A stretch of DNA of 64,000 bases, taken from contig JAJSPD010000003.1 of the NCBI GenBank assembly GCA_021307315.1, positions 372,001 to 436,000 of the forward strand, in the 5' to 3' direction. The DNA is from Bisporella sp. PMI_857 (Eukaryota; Ascomycota; Leotiomycetes; Helotiales; Helotiaceae). Below the pieces are notes generated by a model. That model saw only the letters and a list, made by a program, of their open reading frames with translations, was not told the DNA's origin and made no database searches. The stretch's first letter is position 1. Each line of letters begins with the position of its first letter. This document shows, piece by piece, positions 1-12,387 of this stretch. A program made the position numbers and the translations under genes.

Positions 1-1006
1 CGAAAGCATGGCGCGTTTGTAAATTTGGGTATATGGTTTATCTGCACGTGTTATCCATGTTCTGTGATATTCACCATGTGGATCAGAAACGTGAGAAGAA
101 CGTGTATAATTGCAGGAAACTGAAAACTACGATCTTGCTTACAATCTCAGCAATAACGCCGCTCCGGAGGGAGGCATGAGCACTGAATGGTGCGCCTTTT
201 CGATAGCCTACATTCGGTAAATATATGCCGAGATGGTGTCCGGGCAGTTGCGAGTCCGGGGGATCGTCACTTTGAGTAGGCAAGTCTCCCGTTCTCCTGG
301 AAATAACTTTGACAAAGCGGCGACAAACCCAACAGTCTTATTTAGCAGGTTTATATTGTTGTCGCGCGATCCTTTGCCCTCTACTACGATTACGAAATTG
401 TGATTCTCGACATGTTCTCCCTCACAAGGGCATTCGAATTACTAACGAGAAACTGAGAGCCAATTTGGATGTTATACATTGTCTCCCAAAGTCGGCCCTA
501 TAGGTATTCCAAGATTTCACCCCATAGTATAAGTGAAGTATGTTCAGACAAAACGTGAGAACCACATGATGCTTACTCCGGGGAAGTCGGGGCCGTTGCA
601 GCAACCTTATTTCCCCACAATCCCCGCCCTGCATACCTGTTCGCCCCTCGTCACCTCGTCTGCCCCTGTTTTATCATATGCACATGACTTTCCAATATAA
701 TATTGCTCAGGCTGTCCGCCTAAAACGGCAATTTGGGAGATATAATCCCACGAGCCATGAGAAACAAGTCCTCGGCAGAAAACGCTAGGTCATTCTGAGA
801 AATCCAAGTCCGGAAAAACTGCATTTTAGACATCCACTTCGTTGTAAAGAACCCCTCCCGCATGCGTCATTTGATCGTTTGTGTATCCACGATGTGGGTT
901 GCGGAGGCAAGGTACCAAAATATTTCTTCACAGAGCAAGCAGATGTTTCCTTTAAAGCTTCACTATGGTTCATGTTTCTCCGTAACACGCTCAGCTCAAG
1001 CTCACA
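1..1006. other. Intergenic, upstream of GH5 gene
   Basis: No supported gene. The short open frames here lack family motifs and coherent splice structure. The right end is the promoter and 5' leader of the GH5 gene. Confidence 0.5.
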
Positions 1007-2224
1007 ATGGTGTTCAATCTTTTCGCTCGTCTCATTTTCCTTTCATCGCTCCTCTCGTCTATTGTGTATGCCCAAACACTCCATACATCCAGCCGATGGA
1101 TTCTCAATTCAAGCAACCAGCGTGTTAAGCTGCGTTGTGTCAACTGGGCGGGACATGGAGAAGTAAACATTCCCGAGGGCTTGCAAGCCCAACCAGTCGA
1201 CAAGATCACCTCCTGGATCAAAAGTGCAGGTTTCAACTGCGTTCGTCTGACATACTCCATCGATATGGCCTTGAACCCAAATCAACAAGTTTCTGCTTCA
1301 TTTACTGCCGCAGCATCTTCAACCGGCGCTGGGTCATCCCTTACCGCGTTGTATACGACAGCAGTGTCAAAGAACTCCTGGCTCTCGTCGGCTACCACAC
1401 TTAGCACTTATGCAAAAGTGATTACCTCGCTGGAAAGCGTAGGTATCATGGTGATCTTGGACAACCACAACTCTCACGCTGGTTGGTGCTGTTCAACCAG
1501 TGATGGAAATGGGTGGTGGGCTTCGGCTTCTGGGTATAACGACGCAAATTCGCGTTATTTTGACACTGCAAAATGGCTTCAAGGTCTAACCGCCATGGCC
1601 ACATTTGGCAAGCAATTCTCTAATGTGGTCGGCTTGTCTCTCCGAAATGAGCTGCGCGCCGTCGGCAGTCAGGACGGCAACTCTCACGCAGACTGGTACA
1701 ACATCGTTGGGCAAGGAGCCAGTGCCATTCACACCGCAAACCCAAATGCACTTGTTATCGTGGGAGGCGTGAACTATGCGACCGATCTAGGATTTCTGTA
1801 CAGCAAGCCTCTAGACCGGTCAAGCCTCGGCGATAAAGTGGTATGGGAATTCCATACCTATTCGTGGAGCAACAGCGTCACTGGAGACTGCCCCGCCTAC
1901 ACCACATTGCTTGGAAACCTTGCAGGCTATCTGCTTGTTCAAGGGAAGACATACACAGGACCTCTCTGGTTGAGTGAGTTTGGGTGGGCGCAGAACGGCC
2001 CGACTGCTTTGGAACAGAAGTATCTTGCTTGCTTGTCTAGCTACATGACGAATAACGATGCAGACTGGGCGTACTGGGCGTTGCAGGGAAGTTATTATTA
2101 TCGGGAGGGTGTGGTGAATTATGATGAAGGCTTTGGTGTATTAACGAAGGATTGGAGTGGTTGGAGAAACTCGTCGTTTGTGAATGCAATTGGAGGAATG
2201 TGGACGCAGACGCAAGGGCCTTAG
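1007..2224 (+). CDS. Secreted GH5 family endoglucanase-like glycoside hydrolase
   Basis: An intronless 405-aa protein. Residues 1-22 form a signal peptide (hydrophobic core ending VYA-Q), so it is secreted. The catalytic domain fills the rest. RCVNWAGHGE near residue 42 is the first strand of a GH5 barrel, ILDNHNSHAGW is the conserved strand with the substrate His, LRNE gives the acid/base Glu215, and WLSEFGW gives the nucleophile Glu324. The 109-residue spacing and the NE and EFG contexts are normal for GH5. GH5 enzymes cleave beta-1,4 glucans or related polysaccharides with retention; the exact substrate cannot be read from sequence. No cellulose-binding module is present. The upstream neighbourhood is empty and about 2 kb without genes follows, so it is a single transcription unit. 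Overlapping frames on both strands are shadows. Confidence 0.9.
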   Translation: MVFNLFARLIFLSSLLSSIVYAQTLHTSSRWILNSSNQRVKLRCVNWAGHGEVNIPEGLQAQPVDKITSWIKSAGFNCVRLTYSIDMALNPNQQVSASFTAAASSTGAGSSLTALYTTAVSKNSWLSSATTLSTYAKVITSLESVGIMVILDNHNSHAGWCCSTSDGNGWWASASGYNDANSRYFDTAKWLQGLTAMATFGKQFSNVVGLSLRNELRAVGSQDGNSHADWYNIVGQGASAIHTANPNALVIVGGVNYATDLGFLYSKPLDRSSLGDKVVWEFHTYSWSNSVTGDCPAYTTLLGNLAGYLLVQGKTYTGPLWLSEFGWAQNGPTALEQKYLACLSSYMTNNDADWAYWALQGSYYYREGVVNYDEGFGVLTKDWSGWRNSSFVNAIGGMWTQTQGP

Positions 2225-4304
2225 GTTCAGGTGCTGGGGGATCATCCACGTATGGAAATTGTAGATAAATGTAACGAAAAGTTTGCTCTTACCGCGCAGA
2301 TTGTTGTTTAAAGATCTCTCCCTCAGAGTGCCAACATCAATTTATCGCAAGGGTTACTCCACCCATATCTCGAAATTGTCTATTCGATATCAATTACATA
2401 TACAGTAGGTATCAATGTACTTCTATATCATGGAAGGACTAGTAAAAAAAATCTTCTGGTCAATTGTGGCTATACTGATTGACGGTACAGCATATCTATC
2501 AGATACCTATCACGTAGCAAAAGGCATAGTAGTTGTAACTACGCTCTTGCTGGTATGATTATGGTTCCTTCATTGACTGTTCTAAGCTACGGTATCGTGA
2601 AGAGGTAGTAGGTCCTGAAAGGAACCGCAAACTCACGTGTACCAGTGCTCCATGTGACCTTATTTACATGCGTTCCGACAATATCCTTTTTTATTATTTG
2701 TCTAGCAGCCACAGAGTCCAATCGAGATTCGCAAATCGCTATTGATTTTCCAGGTCGTTAGAGAGGCATCGTGTTGCTCTGAGCAGAAATTTAGCAATAA
2801 CCATCCAGTTGTAGTCTCTATATAACGGCCGCGCTCTACACGAATATAAGAAGATGCGCCATTATATGAAGCAAGGCAAGCTTAAGAAACCTTCGTAGAA
2901 AAGCGTTATCACAAGCGGGAAGAACTCTTTATCACATGAGCTATTCAAAAGTTTGCTCAACAAAAAAACAAGTTAGCCCCACTCATATCTTCAAAATACT
3001 TAAATCGGTAGTATATATAGTAGCTAGAAGTTTGATAAGTTTCTAGTGTACAGCTAGTTTAGTTATTGCTAGCAGCTATTCGGTTAATTAGATATTATAT
3101 CAAACCAAAAGCTTCCCCCAAGGATCTGTCATGAAACACAGATATGCCCAGGGAAAGTTTTCCTCAGGCAGTTAGTTTATACTATAAGGTGAAGGGAGAA
3201 GGAGCACATATCGTGTCGTAGTCAAGGAAACCATTCCCCGAAGGTTGCCAAGTTTGCACCTCAGTTCCAGGGTATCAAGTGGGTTCTAATCATCCTCTAT
3301 TGGATTCCTTATGGTAGAGGTGCAGATACCATAGGACGCCGAGCCGAGCCGTGAAGCAACCAAGCCCTATGTGATTAAGCCTACATCAGTTCACAAGCAT
3401 CTAGGAGCCCATGGAGGCGAACTTGTCCCTCTCGAAATCAGGCTTGGGAGGAACAGCCGCTTCGGGGGTTCCTATTAATCGTGTGAGCCACCTAAGCCAG
3501 TTTGCTCGACAAACAAACTGAAGTGGCGCCACTGTTCATATTTTTGCTTAATCTGATTCTTATTAATACAAAGTCTATCGTATGGTCAATACTTGATAGG
3601 TTGAAGTTCTGACGGAATTCACCCCTCCATGTTAATGATTCTGATCCGAAACGGATAGACACCCTATTATTTACCCTCTGCTGTGCGCAGTCATTCAAGC
3701 ATCGGCATTCTGAAAGCGGCTCGCACCAATGCAAGTTGTCATTCACAAGGTGGAGTCAGGACGAGCATTTCATTACAAGCTGTAAACTTCTCACCATAAG
3801 AACTACTCCGATTGATTCAAGTGGCATTGAACACAGAGCAATAGGCGAGGTGCACAAGAAACAAAAATTAGTATTTCAAGAGAGAATGCCAAATTGCTAT
3901 CTAATGTTACAGGAGGGTGCATTACGCCTTACTTTACGAGAAAGTAACAAAAAAGAGGAGGAACCTTTGCCAATTCGGTGCCAACCAACCAGACCACTGC
4001 CGTGATTGTAAGTGGTGAATAAGACACATCAGTTAATGCACTCATTGAATCTCATCTCCAAGTCGACGATGATACGGCGTACGAATGTGACAGAAAGAAT
4101 TGTCAAAAGACAGCATCGGCAGTTAAGCATAGCAGGAGATAAGACATTCGAAGGAGACAGAAGCCTTAAATCATGGGAATAAGGTTGTATAGGAAGAAAT
4201 CAAGGCTTGCGAGTCGTACCATAATCTGCTGAGTGATGGGTAGTTGCTTGAATGGTGGCAGCTTCAGGGACATAAATCTCAATTATTATATGTCCCACAA
4301 CCTC
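2225..4304. other. Intergenic, AT-rich, with two copies of a short dispersed repeat
   Basis: About 2.1 kb without a supported gene. It holds two related stretches (about 2950-3004 and 3499-3550) starting AGTTTGCT and running into a CCACT then CTTAA pattern; a third copy lies near 47407. The segment around 3003-3110 is very AT-rich with CTAG-type words. An 89-codon frame at 3736-4005 has no recognisable content. This may be a patch of degraded mobile DNA. Confidence 0.4.
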
Positions 4305-5279
4305 TCAAGACGCACGACCAGTGCCAAAAACACCCCATCTTCTCAGCTCTAGTTCAGCATCTTGCATACGATATATCTCTCGCCGCAGTCTCGAACAACG
4401 TTTATTGCTGATTCTAGGACTGCAGAGAGCGCTGAGTTCGGAATATTTGGCGTCAATATCATTCTGCACTTCTTCTTTTCTTTGCCGAATCGAACAAAGA
4501 TTTTGAAAGTCGATACCATCTAGGCCGGCGGGCTCATACTCGAGAAAGGCGACCCGGCTCTCGTAAAGCCGAAGCTGTGTTGCTAGCCCTTGAAGTTTGG
4601 ACCACAGATCGACAATAGCCTCATTATTGCACCATTCTTGGCAGAGCTCTTGGTGAAGAATAGTCAACTCATCGAGAGATGGTTGTATCATATTGGCAGC
4701 TTCGTAGTTTAGAATTTTCCCACAGTACGTGATGGTGACTTGTAAGTAAGCGATCAGCAACTCCAGGACAACCTCACCATCACGACAAATGTCGAAATTG
4801 TGGACCGCTTTCAGCTTGGTATACAAGATACCGAAGTTGTTATTGCCATAGTACTCAATCTCAGGAACGTCGAATAACTGCTGAATTGGCCTGGAATTTG
4901 CAAGCTCAACAGAACTATAAGTTCCTTCAGCTGGATAGAGAAGAATGGAAAGGTTACTGATAAGCTCTAGAAGCTCACCATCGCCTTCGATATATACTTT
5001 ATTGTCGTCGGAAGTGCCAATGCAGTCGCCCGCTTTTGCGTCTCTTATTTTTTCGAACAACCGAGCGGCATACTCTGTCTGGATTCTCACCAGTCTTCGG
5101 AGAAATCGAACTCCAGCTTGTTCGCAAATTCGGAGAGCGGGGTCCAAAAGTTCCCTCTGCAAGTCAGAAGACAAATGCCATTGGCATCTGACATCCATTT
5201 CCGTGAAACGAAAAGGCCACAATGGCGTGTCGATAGAATGTCTGACCCTTTCGATGCTATTTTGGCCCAAACTGGACAA
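4305..5279 (-). CDS. Hypothetical protein, 324 aa
   Basis: A single open frame of 324 codons in a region of otherwise short frames, so probably a real gene. I do not recognise the family. The protein has no signal peptide or membrane segment. It looks mostly helical, with Leu/Glu-rich stretches (for example around GELLELISNLSILL) and a C-terminal charged region rich in Arg/Glu that could form a coiled coil (about residues 265-315). It contains nine or so cysteines without a metal-binding spacing. The start at MSSLGQ is the first Met of the frame. A small basic frame lies 280 bp upstream on the same strand. Function unknown. Confidence 0.55.
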   Translation of the reverse strand: MSSLGQNSIERVRHSIDTPLWPFRFTEMDVRCQWHLSSDLQRELLDPALRICEQAGVRFLRRLVRIQTEYAARLFEKIRDAKAGDCIGTSDDNKVYIEGDGELLELISNLSILLYPAEGTYSSVELANSRPIQQLFDVPEIEYYGNNNFGILYTKLKAVHNFDICRDGEVVLELLIAYLQVTITYCGKILNYEAANMIQPSLDELTILHQELCQEWCNNEAIVDLWSKLQGLATQLRLYESRVAFLEYEPAGLDGIDFQNLCSIRQRKEEVQNDIDAKYSELSALCSPRISNKRCSRLRREIYRMQDAELELRRWGVFGTGRAS

Positions 5280-5558
5280 TGCATCATTTTAAGAGGTAGC
5301 CGTATCTAAAATTGTAGAAAGAGAGAAGTGAGGTTTGTGTGGCAGCAGTTTCTCAGCCATGATGTCCTTGGGCCATCATATCGCATGCTGTGACAGGATT
5401 TTGCTTGGCCCGAAATCTTATCTTCGGACCAAATGAAGAAGCTAGAGCAAAAGCAGTTGAGTGTACTTGCTGGCTGTTAGCGCGATATTCCGAGATTTTG
5501 TCTCTAGAGTGGTAATATTTATGGCATGCTTAGTAACAAGGCTAACGACACCTAAGCC

Positions 5559-5879
5559 TTAGTCCCTCTGGATTTGGTCTGAACTTGCAGATTCACCAGG
5601 CTGTCCAGATTTGGGCTTATTAGGGGTATGTGGAGGGTATCCGGTGTTTCCTCCCTCATCACTGACAGCTCGTCTCCGCTGCAAAGGCTTTCTAGCATTC
5701 CAAGGTTGCTCACCGTGCCAGAATTGCCGATTCCTAGCTGCTGACTTTTTGACACGATATTGGTCACCGCCTCTATCGTCTCGGGAATTGGTGTGCCGCC
5801 TGTTTAGGGTGAATTTGATATCACCTCTACTGCGACCATCGGATTTTGGACCAGATTTTTGGCTGTGCCGCTTACTCAT
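5559..5879 (-). CDS. Possible small basic protein, 106 aa
   Basis: This 106-codon frame begins MSKRHSQKSG and is rich in Arg, Lys, Ser, Gly and Asp, with RGG-like and RRR patches and a Pro-rich tail. That is typical of disordered nucleic-acid-binding proteins. No domain is recognised. It lies upstream of the 324-aa frame on the same strand and could be an independent small gene or a chance frame in GC-richer DNA. The antisense frame over the same bases looks less protein-like. Confidence 0.3.
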   Translation of the reverse strand: MSKRHSQKSGPKSDGRSRGDIKFTLNRRHTNSRDDRGGDQYRVKKSAARNRQFWHGEQPWNARKPLQRRRAVSDEGGNTGYPPHTPNKPKSGQPGESASSDQIQRD

Positions 5880-6979
5880 TGTGAAGCTCTGCTATGAATC
5901 AGTATTTAATCCTTAATAGGCGGAAGATACACGGAATGTCGTACTTTAGTATCACGTGCAGGCTTCGTTGCTATGGACGCACTTATGTCGGCGAAGGTTG
6001 TGGGTGGAGGTATGACAGCAAGACAACAGTAGAGCACATACTGTTGAGAGTTAGAACGAGTCCATGGGCCATAGGTGCGAGTATAACTTACGGTACTGTG
6101 ACCAGAACAGATCTTATTGAAGATCCGTCTGTGCAAGAACGAGGGTGGGCTAACGAGTAGGATGTTCCAATGTTGGGCTCGTTTGACAAGAAGCAAAGAG
6201 ATAGAGACTAATACGAGCCCCGGGGTATCGAAAATACTCAGCCCAAATAGAAATAGCTAGTACTGAAGGCTGGCTCGAACACAGATTGAAAAGGTAGCGA
6301 AGGAGATGAGAAAGGAGATCGATGAGGTAGAAAGGCGTGAATCTGAATGCATGACGCCCCACTATAATCCCTCTTCAAGATCTGGTAGTGAATACTGCAA
6401 GTGATTCTCTGACATGCCGAAGTTGGGATTTTGGCGCCGGATATGTTGAGTTGGAATCGACACATATTGTAGATAGTTCCTAGCGATCAGTCTTCAGGAC
6501 CGATGGCCGGAATCATTAAATTTATGATACACATGCACCCAAGAAGTGATAATTCTTACATCTGTCCCTTTGGCAGCATTATCACGGGACCGTGCGTAGT
6601 TCGCTGTATCCGGAGGCTTTTCTAAACATCTATTTGGTTACGTAGACCCGGCCGGCAGTCTTCAATCCAGACTCTTCTACATTTTGATTATGTCCTGTAG
6701 TTTATTGCACATGGCATAACTGATTTTTGGATAATGAAAAGGAGAAGAGCTGCCGCGTTCTGTATTGGAGCTATCACATCTGATTTCATGTATGTCAAGA
6801 ACTGATGTCGATGCCAAGCGAATTCACCCCTATTTAAGCGAACACGCTAGTTTCGAGAGCTCCACTTTGCCACAATATTATGCAGCGCACCAAAACCATT
6901 TTAAACTCTGGAATATCCATGTATTTTATGACTACTGCGAAAAGCGTTTCGGCAGAGAATTTATCTCCTGTATCAACTA

Positions 6980-8943
6980 TCAAACGCGACAAAGCACCCC
7001 GTTTTCATCATTCAAAGCATCTGCCGTCCGAACAGCCCATCGCTCACTCCCTACAGCAGTCTTCGCCCACAATACATCCCAAGGATCAACCTTCCGCTTT
7101 ATCTTTAGAAGCCTTTCGTAGTTCTTGCCGTAAAAGCTCTGTTGAAACCCAACCTCGTCACGATCGCTCTCACCAAGATACGACCCTGCCGATGGACTAA
7201 CATCCCTCCATGCCTTCTGCCGCTCATCCATCAACTTCCTCGCTGCCAGAATTTCCCGCTTCGTTGCTGTTTCATTTAACGATGACGACTGAATAGCGTG
7301 GAGGACTGTTTTTCGCCATGCAGGAAGTACGGCGGTATCGTCTGTACCAGGACCCACGAATCGAGGGGCGAAGTTGAAATTTATGGTCACATAGCCAGCC
7401 TCAAGGGATTTTCTCCATTCGGCAAACGTAGCATCTAGCGTCGATTTATTGAGCCAGGATGAACGCGGGAATAGGCGTGAGCTAATTATCTGGCTGGTTG
7501 CTATTCCTTCTTGGGGAAAATTAGCTTTCCATGCAGAGAGGAAGTCGGGATAGGATCTGTAAACAGGCGACAACGTGATATTCAGAGCTGCGAGGTCAGC
7601 TATCCAAGGTTCTAGAAGCGTGCGCGTTTGTGCAACTGTGAGGTTTGGTGCGAAAAATGGGTTGAAGCTGATGAATTGCGAAGTGACGAAGAAGTAACTG
7701 TATATACCAGCATCCGAATGGGTAATGAAGTAATTCCAGTAGGCACGAATTCCGGCCCAGAAATTCTCGACCGGTATTGATGGAGAGGCCGCAACTACGA
7801 AGTTGGTAGTTGTGACGGGAACATCATCATATGCCTTAACGACCAGAGATGTCACAATGCCGAATGTAGAGCCACCACCGCCTCGAAGTGCAAAGAATAG
7901 GTCTGGATTGTTTGTTGGAGAGACATTTACAAATTCTCCAGAGGGCAGAACGGCGGCAAAAGATAGCACATGGTCAGCAGCCATACCCAAGACAGAGGAG
8001 AGGGGGCTGTGACCTCCGCCTTGAATGTAACCGCCAAACACGCCTACAGTCTGTTACGGCGTTAGAAAATCCTCGGTGAATGAAAAGATACGTACCTTTC
8101 CCTCGCCACCAACAACAATCTTTTTAACCTTATTTGCTGCCTCATAGATCTCCCAAGCTTGGACACCACTTCCTACAATGAACGCCGGCCCTGTATACCC
8201 ACCTCCGGGCTGGACATAACTCTCTAAATACTCAATCGTCTTCAAGTTATGTGTCCAGATGCTCAAAGCACCTGCTCCTCCAGACTTCCCCGAAAAGTCA
8301 TGCCCGGTATTTTTAACCACCAGCCTAATATTTCTGTTTCTCGCGAAATTGACACCAAGCTGGACTTGCTCGATGGTTGTCACATTGAGAGCGTATGCGG
8401 GATATCCGCCAAGGGTGCAGTTCCCTGACGGAGCGGGAAGGATTCTGGGAGGAAAGCAGGTACGGCCTTGCCAGAGAGGAGACATCATTGAGGTCGGATC
8501 TTCCATGCTAATAGAACGTAAGTTGTAGTGCCACGTCAACGTGGGAAGTCTTACTGCAAGTCTGATAGACCCCATTGCATGGTTATAATGTCACATCTTG
8601 TTTGATTGAAGGCTGGACCTGGGTAGCAAGGAGCTGCTATCGGAATGGTCTTGATAAGCGCGCCACCGGTCAAGACATCGAGAGTGTTCCATTCTGCGCT
8701 CGAGGGCCAATCTGCATCGGTTGGGAAGACCTTGCATGCTGAATTGGATGATAACTGTGACTTCGCTGATCCGAATGTAGCAGCTTCGTCAGGGCTTAGA
8801 GAGTCAAGTTTTGAGCTACGAGGCGAGCTCACGCCTGTTTTCACACCACGGAGAGGAAGATCTTTAGGATTGTTCAATTCTTGAGCAAGAACTATTCCAG
8901 AGACAAAGATGGCAGCACGAAAAAAATATGCCAAACGCAACAT
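6980..8943 (-). CDS. Secreted FAD-linked oxidoreductase (berberine bridge enzyme-like)
   Basis: Three exons (8943-8555, 8507-8096, 8050-6980) separated by introns of 47 and 45 bp give 623 aa in frame. MLRLAYFF starts a signal peptide; eight codons upstream another Met exists but fits less well. The PCMH-type FAD domain carries NTGHDF, whose His199 is the expected covalent flavin attachment residue. It continues through GGYIQGGGHSP and LRGGGGSTFGIVTS. The C-terminal BBE domain shows YGKNYERLL followed by KVDPWDVLW, the flavin-closing motif. The Cys that gives bicovalent attachment in plant berberine bridge enzymes is not present (VGGEGKTVG), so attachment is probably by His only. Fungal relatives include isoamyl alcohol oxidase-like enzymes; the substrate is unknown. 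Confidence 0.88.
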
Positions 8944-10100
8944 TTTGTCAGTAAAGCAAAACCTCAAGAAGCTCTTTGAGAATCAAGTCTTACAAGAAAC
9001 TGGCTTCTGTTTTTTTTAAAAAAAGCTACCATTTTGTGCCTGGATTGAAGCCCTATGGATATATTACCCCACCAATATCCCGGATAATTGAAGTGCATGG
9101 GATATTCCTCTGTGGAAGCACAACCCCGCGATACCTACAATTGGTTACCGATTTCAAATAGTTCCGGCTATTTATCTCAACGTATTCTCCGACTCATGGC
9201 TGGTTAAGCATGCGTCTGTATAGGTCTAACTTACAGCCTCTTTGACCCTCTGGCTTTATGGAGCCATGGCCGGCATATCTTGATAAGACGCAAGGCAAAT
9301 CGTTCACAATCCAAACGACGATGATAGATAATAAAATTTTGAAGGGAGACAGAGCACCCATGGGTGAAAGCAGCGAGAGGTTATGACACGAAACCGACCA
9401 TAAATGGATAATTCGAATAAAAAATACTAAATCAGAGCAACTAGTTTGCTTCTTCTCTGTCAGGTGGAATTTGATATCCTGACATAAAATAATCCCATTC
9501 TTTCAAAATGAGGGAAAGCTCTTTCCAGCCCTCTGAGGGGGAATTGTGGTCCCGTCAGCAAAGTTGAGAGGGGCCGAAGAGTGCCAAGTCGCTGGCGCCG
9601 GATTGGACCCGTTTTCAAAGTTGGCGTAGCACGACATATATTGACAAAGCCCCCGTCTTATAAGAGGTGCACAACGCATATTAAGATCTTATTTGACCAT
9701 GCAGTATAGCCAAGCAATTCCATAATCTATTTCATATGATAAGCCCCAACCCTTAAGGCTCCCTTAACATCGGCAATTCTGACCATCGTGCCAGCTTTCG
9801 TGTTACTTCATGGGGTAGCGAACATCTGGTTACATGATCAGCAGTGCTGTGCTGGGACAGTTTCAGACTGGATATACTATTATACGGTTAGCAATGTCAA
9901 TTATTGGTATGCCCATAGGCGTCGATAGAATCGTGCGTGAATGCCCGATTCTGGAGGAATAAACCACCCCCCCAAAAGGTAATAAAATGACCACAAAACA
10001 ACTTTGACTATTGAGATCAAAACACCGATCAGAGGCTCCGACATGAGAGAGGTGATCAATAAGTTTAAAATTACAGTTGGGTGCTATATGGAGGGGTCAA
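8944..10100. other. Intergenic between FAD oxidase and arylesterase
   Basis: Promoter side of the FAD oxidase and 3' side of the arylesterase. No coding frame, RNA gene or repeat that I can support. Confidence 0.5.
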
Positions 10101-11465
10101 TTACTTCCGCTTCTCACAAACAGTGATATACGGAGAAGTGAAACCACCCAAAAAGAACTTATCTGCCTTTGCATCGTGAACTGCGACAGTTGAAACAGGT
10201 AGATATTTCGCCTCAGCGTCTTCGAGAGCTTTGGTAACCTCATATCTGAGCTCTCCGCGCTCGCCTATCGACTTCCGAATCCGGAAGATAGACGCTGCGC
10301 AATCAACATTGACAGGATCTGAGATGGCTTTGATGAGACAGATAGGGTCTGGAAAACCAGCGCTGTTAATTTGTTATCTTAGCGTTTATTCTAATCGATT
10401 TCGTTAGGGATGGACTTGCACGAAAATGTCTCCGTTTTCGTCAATGGACAGATTGTCAAGTCCCATGCCGATGATAATTTCATCAATTTTTAGTAATGAG
10501 CCGTTATCCTGGCGTGAGTAAACTTCAATTCTGAACTTTGTGGATTGTGCAACGTAGTAAAGGCCATCTTTGTCTTTGGTCATTCCATTGGGGAAGTTAC
10601 CCTTCGGATATGCGATTCCACACGTGCCATTTGAAGCACAGTATCCGAGTGTGCCTGGGCAGTAGACGAAGGATAATTCTCGAAGCTATTTCATATATTA
10701 GCGCTACGGCATCTATTAATGCTGATCACTTACTGCCCCAGTTTTATAGTTACCATGATCGTTAGTGAACATAAAACCTCCATCCCCAGTTGCGGAGACG
10801 CTGTTAGGGGTCTGAATAGCGTCATCATGGAAAGTCTTCACGTGATCTAGCTGAGAAGAATCCCTCCTCAGGTCAAATGCTTCAATAGTTGAATTGGCAC
10901 CCAATTTCGTTGCATCTAGAGGTTGTCCTGATTCGTCAATGGGAGGGCGATGGTTGATCATCCAGAGTCGTAATAGACCATTCTCAAGAGCTTCGATATC
11001 AAGCCCATGAACATCTATCTCTCTCCCACCAGTGGCTGACTTGTACCTTTCAGTGATATCTAGCTTGTGCAAGCCGAAAAGACCATCCTCCCCAGGCTCA
11101 TCAATTTTGAGGACGGACACGTGATCTGCGAGTGCTCTCCCAGAACTATTGTATTTGGTCCCTCTGTTAGTGTTAGTCAGGCCATTTTTTGTCGTTGCAT
11201 GTGATTACCCTGGAGACCAGGATTGACGGGATATACTAGTCGAACAGGCAGCATAAAGAGTGCGGCCCTCGCTGTCCAGAGCCATATCCTCACAGCTTTC
11301 CAGCAAGGGGTGGCGCAAACGTCGACATGTGTACGGAAACTCCTCAATGCGTTGAATTGTCCTTCCAAGTCCGATAGCATAGAAGACAAAATCGTGCAGG
11401 AAGTTCTGCCATAATATGCCGCTCAGGATCACGACCGCTCCGAAAACGAAAGGTTTTGCACCCAT
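10101..11465 (-). CDS. Paraoxonase/arylesterase-like calcium-dependent hydrolase
   Basis: Four exons (11465-11209, 11163-10734, 10685-10420, 10362-10101) give a 404-aa protein. An N-terminal hydrophobic segment (residues 5-20) is a signal anchor, as in serum paraoxonases. Paraoxonase landmarks are present in order: CED (Glu59, Asp60; calcium), VHGLDI (His138), INHRPP (His157), TPNSV (Asn206), TNDHG, FPNGM, and LDNLSIDENGDIFVAG near the end. These match the calcium ligands and the His dyad of the six-bladed propeller. The family hydrolyses lactones and aryl esters; the natural substrate is unknown. The third intron (10363-10419) starts with GC, not GT: only a GCAAGT donor keeps the conserved GDIFVAGFPDP reading, and GT alternatives shift the frame or hit stops. 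Confidence 0.85.
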
Positions 11466-12387
11466 TGTGATGGTTGCTTAGTTGATCGCTGATGCTCAAA
11501 ATTGCTCTTTACAGGCTTCGCAAGCTTCTCGTAGAGATCATCAGGCAGTCGATCACTGATACATAAGTTTGAAAACAGACGTGGTGGAAATGTGAACTAG
11601 GAGCACATCCGAGGTAAACTAGCCCCATTTAATCCATGTCGTTCTTGGATTCTTTCCTTCGTATAGCTGAGAGGCCTAAGCATAGTCAGCAGCCTGTTAT
11701 AATTCTCCCGAGTTGTTAAAGAACTGCATTCTAATAAGTTCCACTTGAATAGGCTAGGGGAAGATGAGACCAAATTTTAAAGCTCAGAAAATTGTTGTGG
11801 GTTAAGGACAATCCAAATAACCTGAACCAATAAAACACAAAAGAAAAATCAATGAAAAACCCATTAGAATCGAGAACAGAAATTTTTTCAGTAAATTTAA
11901 TCAGATCATGAATCAGGCACCTGCAAAGTATTTATAACATGCAAATACAATGAGGAATATGATTTAGGATCAAGTCACATGACGGTTAGGAATAGTCCTT
12001 ATATATGGATCTGCCATTTAACAGCCACATCTTGATTCTGCATAAGGGCATGCGAAATGTAGATTCAAGGTTGCTGCCGCGTCGATAGAACCAAGCAGTT
12101 CATGCATGAGTGACTAGTCGCCAGTGGCTAACTGCGACGCCAGTGCTGTACGGTGTGGTCACCAAAACTTGATACCTTGCTTTCAAGAAATATGCTCCAT
12201 AGCCGGACGTCATGCCTACCGCAAACAAGATCAGAGAATGGCATCCATCTTATATATGAACTTGCCTCTCAAAGGTTTGCACTTCTTATTTCTCATTATC
12301 GAAGTTTGATTGTCATCAATTTAAATCCTTTTTGTAACCCCGAAAAGATCGCACAAACTTGTTCAGTTTTACTGCGAAGCCGCAAAC
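11466..12387. other. Intergenic, divergent promoter region
   Basis: About 920 bp between the divergently transcribed arylesterase and the small membrane protein. AT-rich around 11800-11960. No supported gene. Confidence 0.5.

Noticed and set aside
3736..4005. 89-codon frame in the left intergenic region
   Set aside because: No motif and located among degraded repeats.
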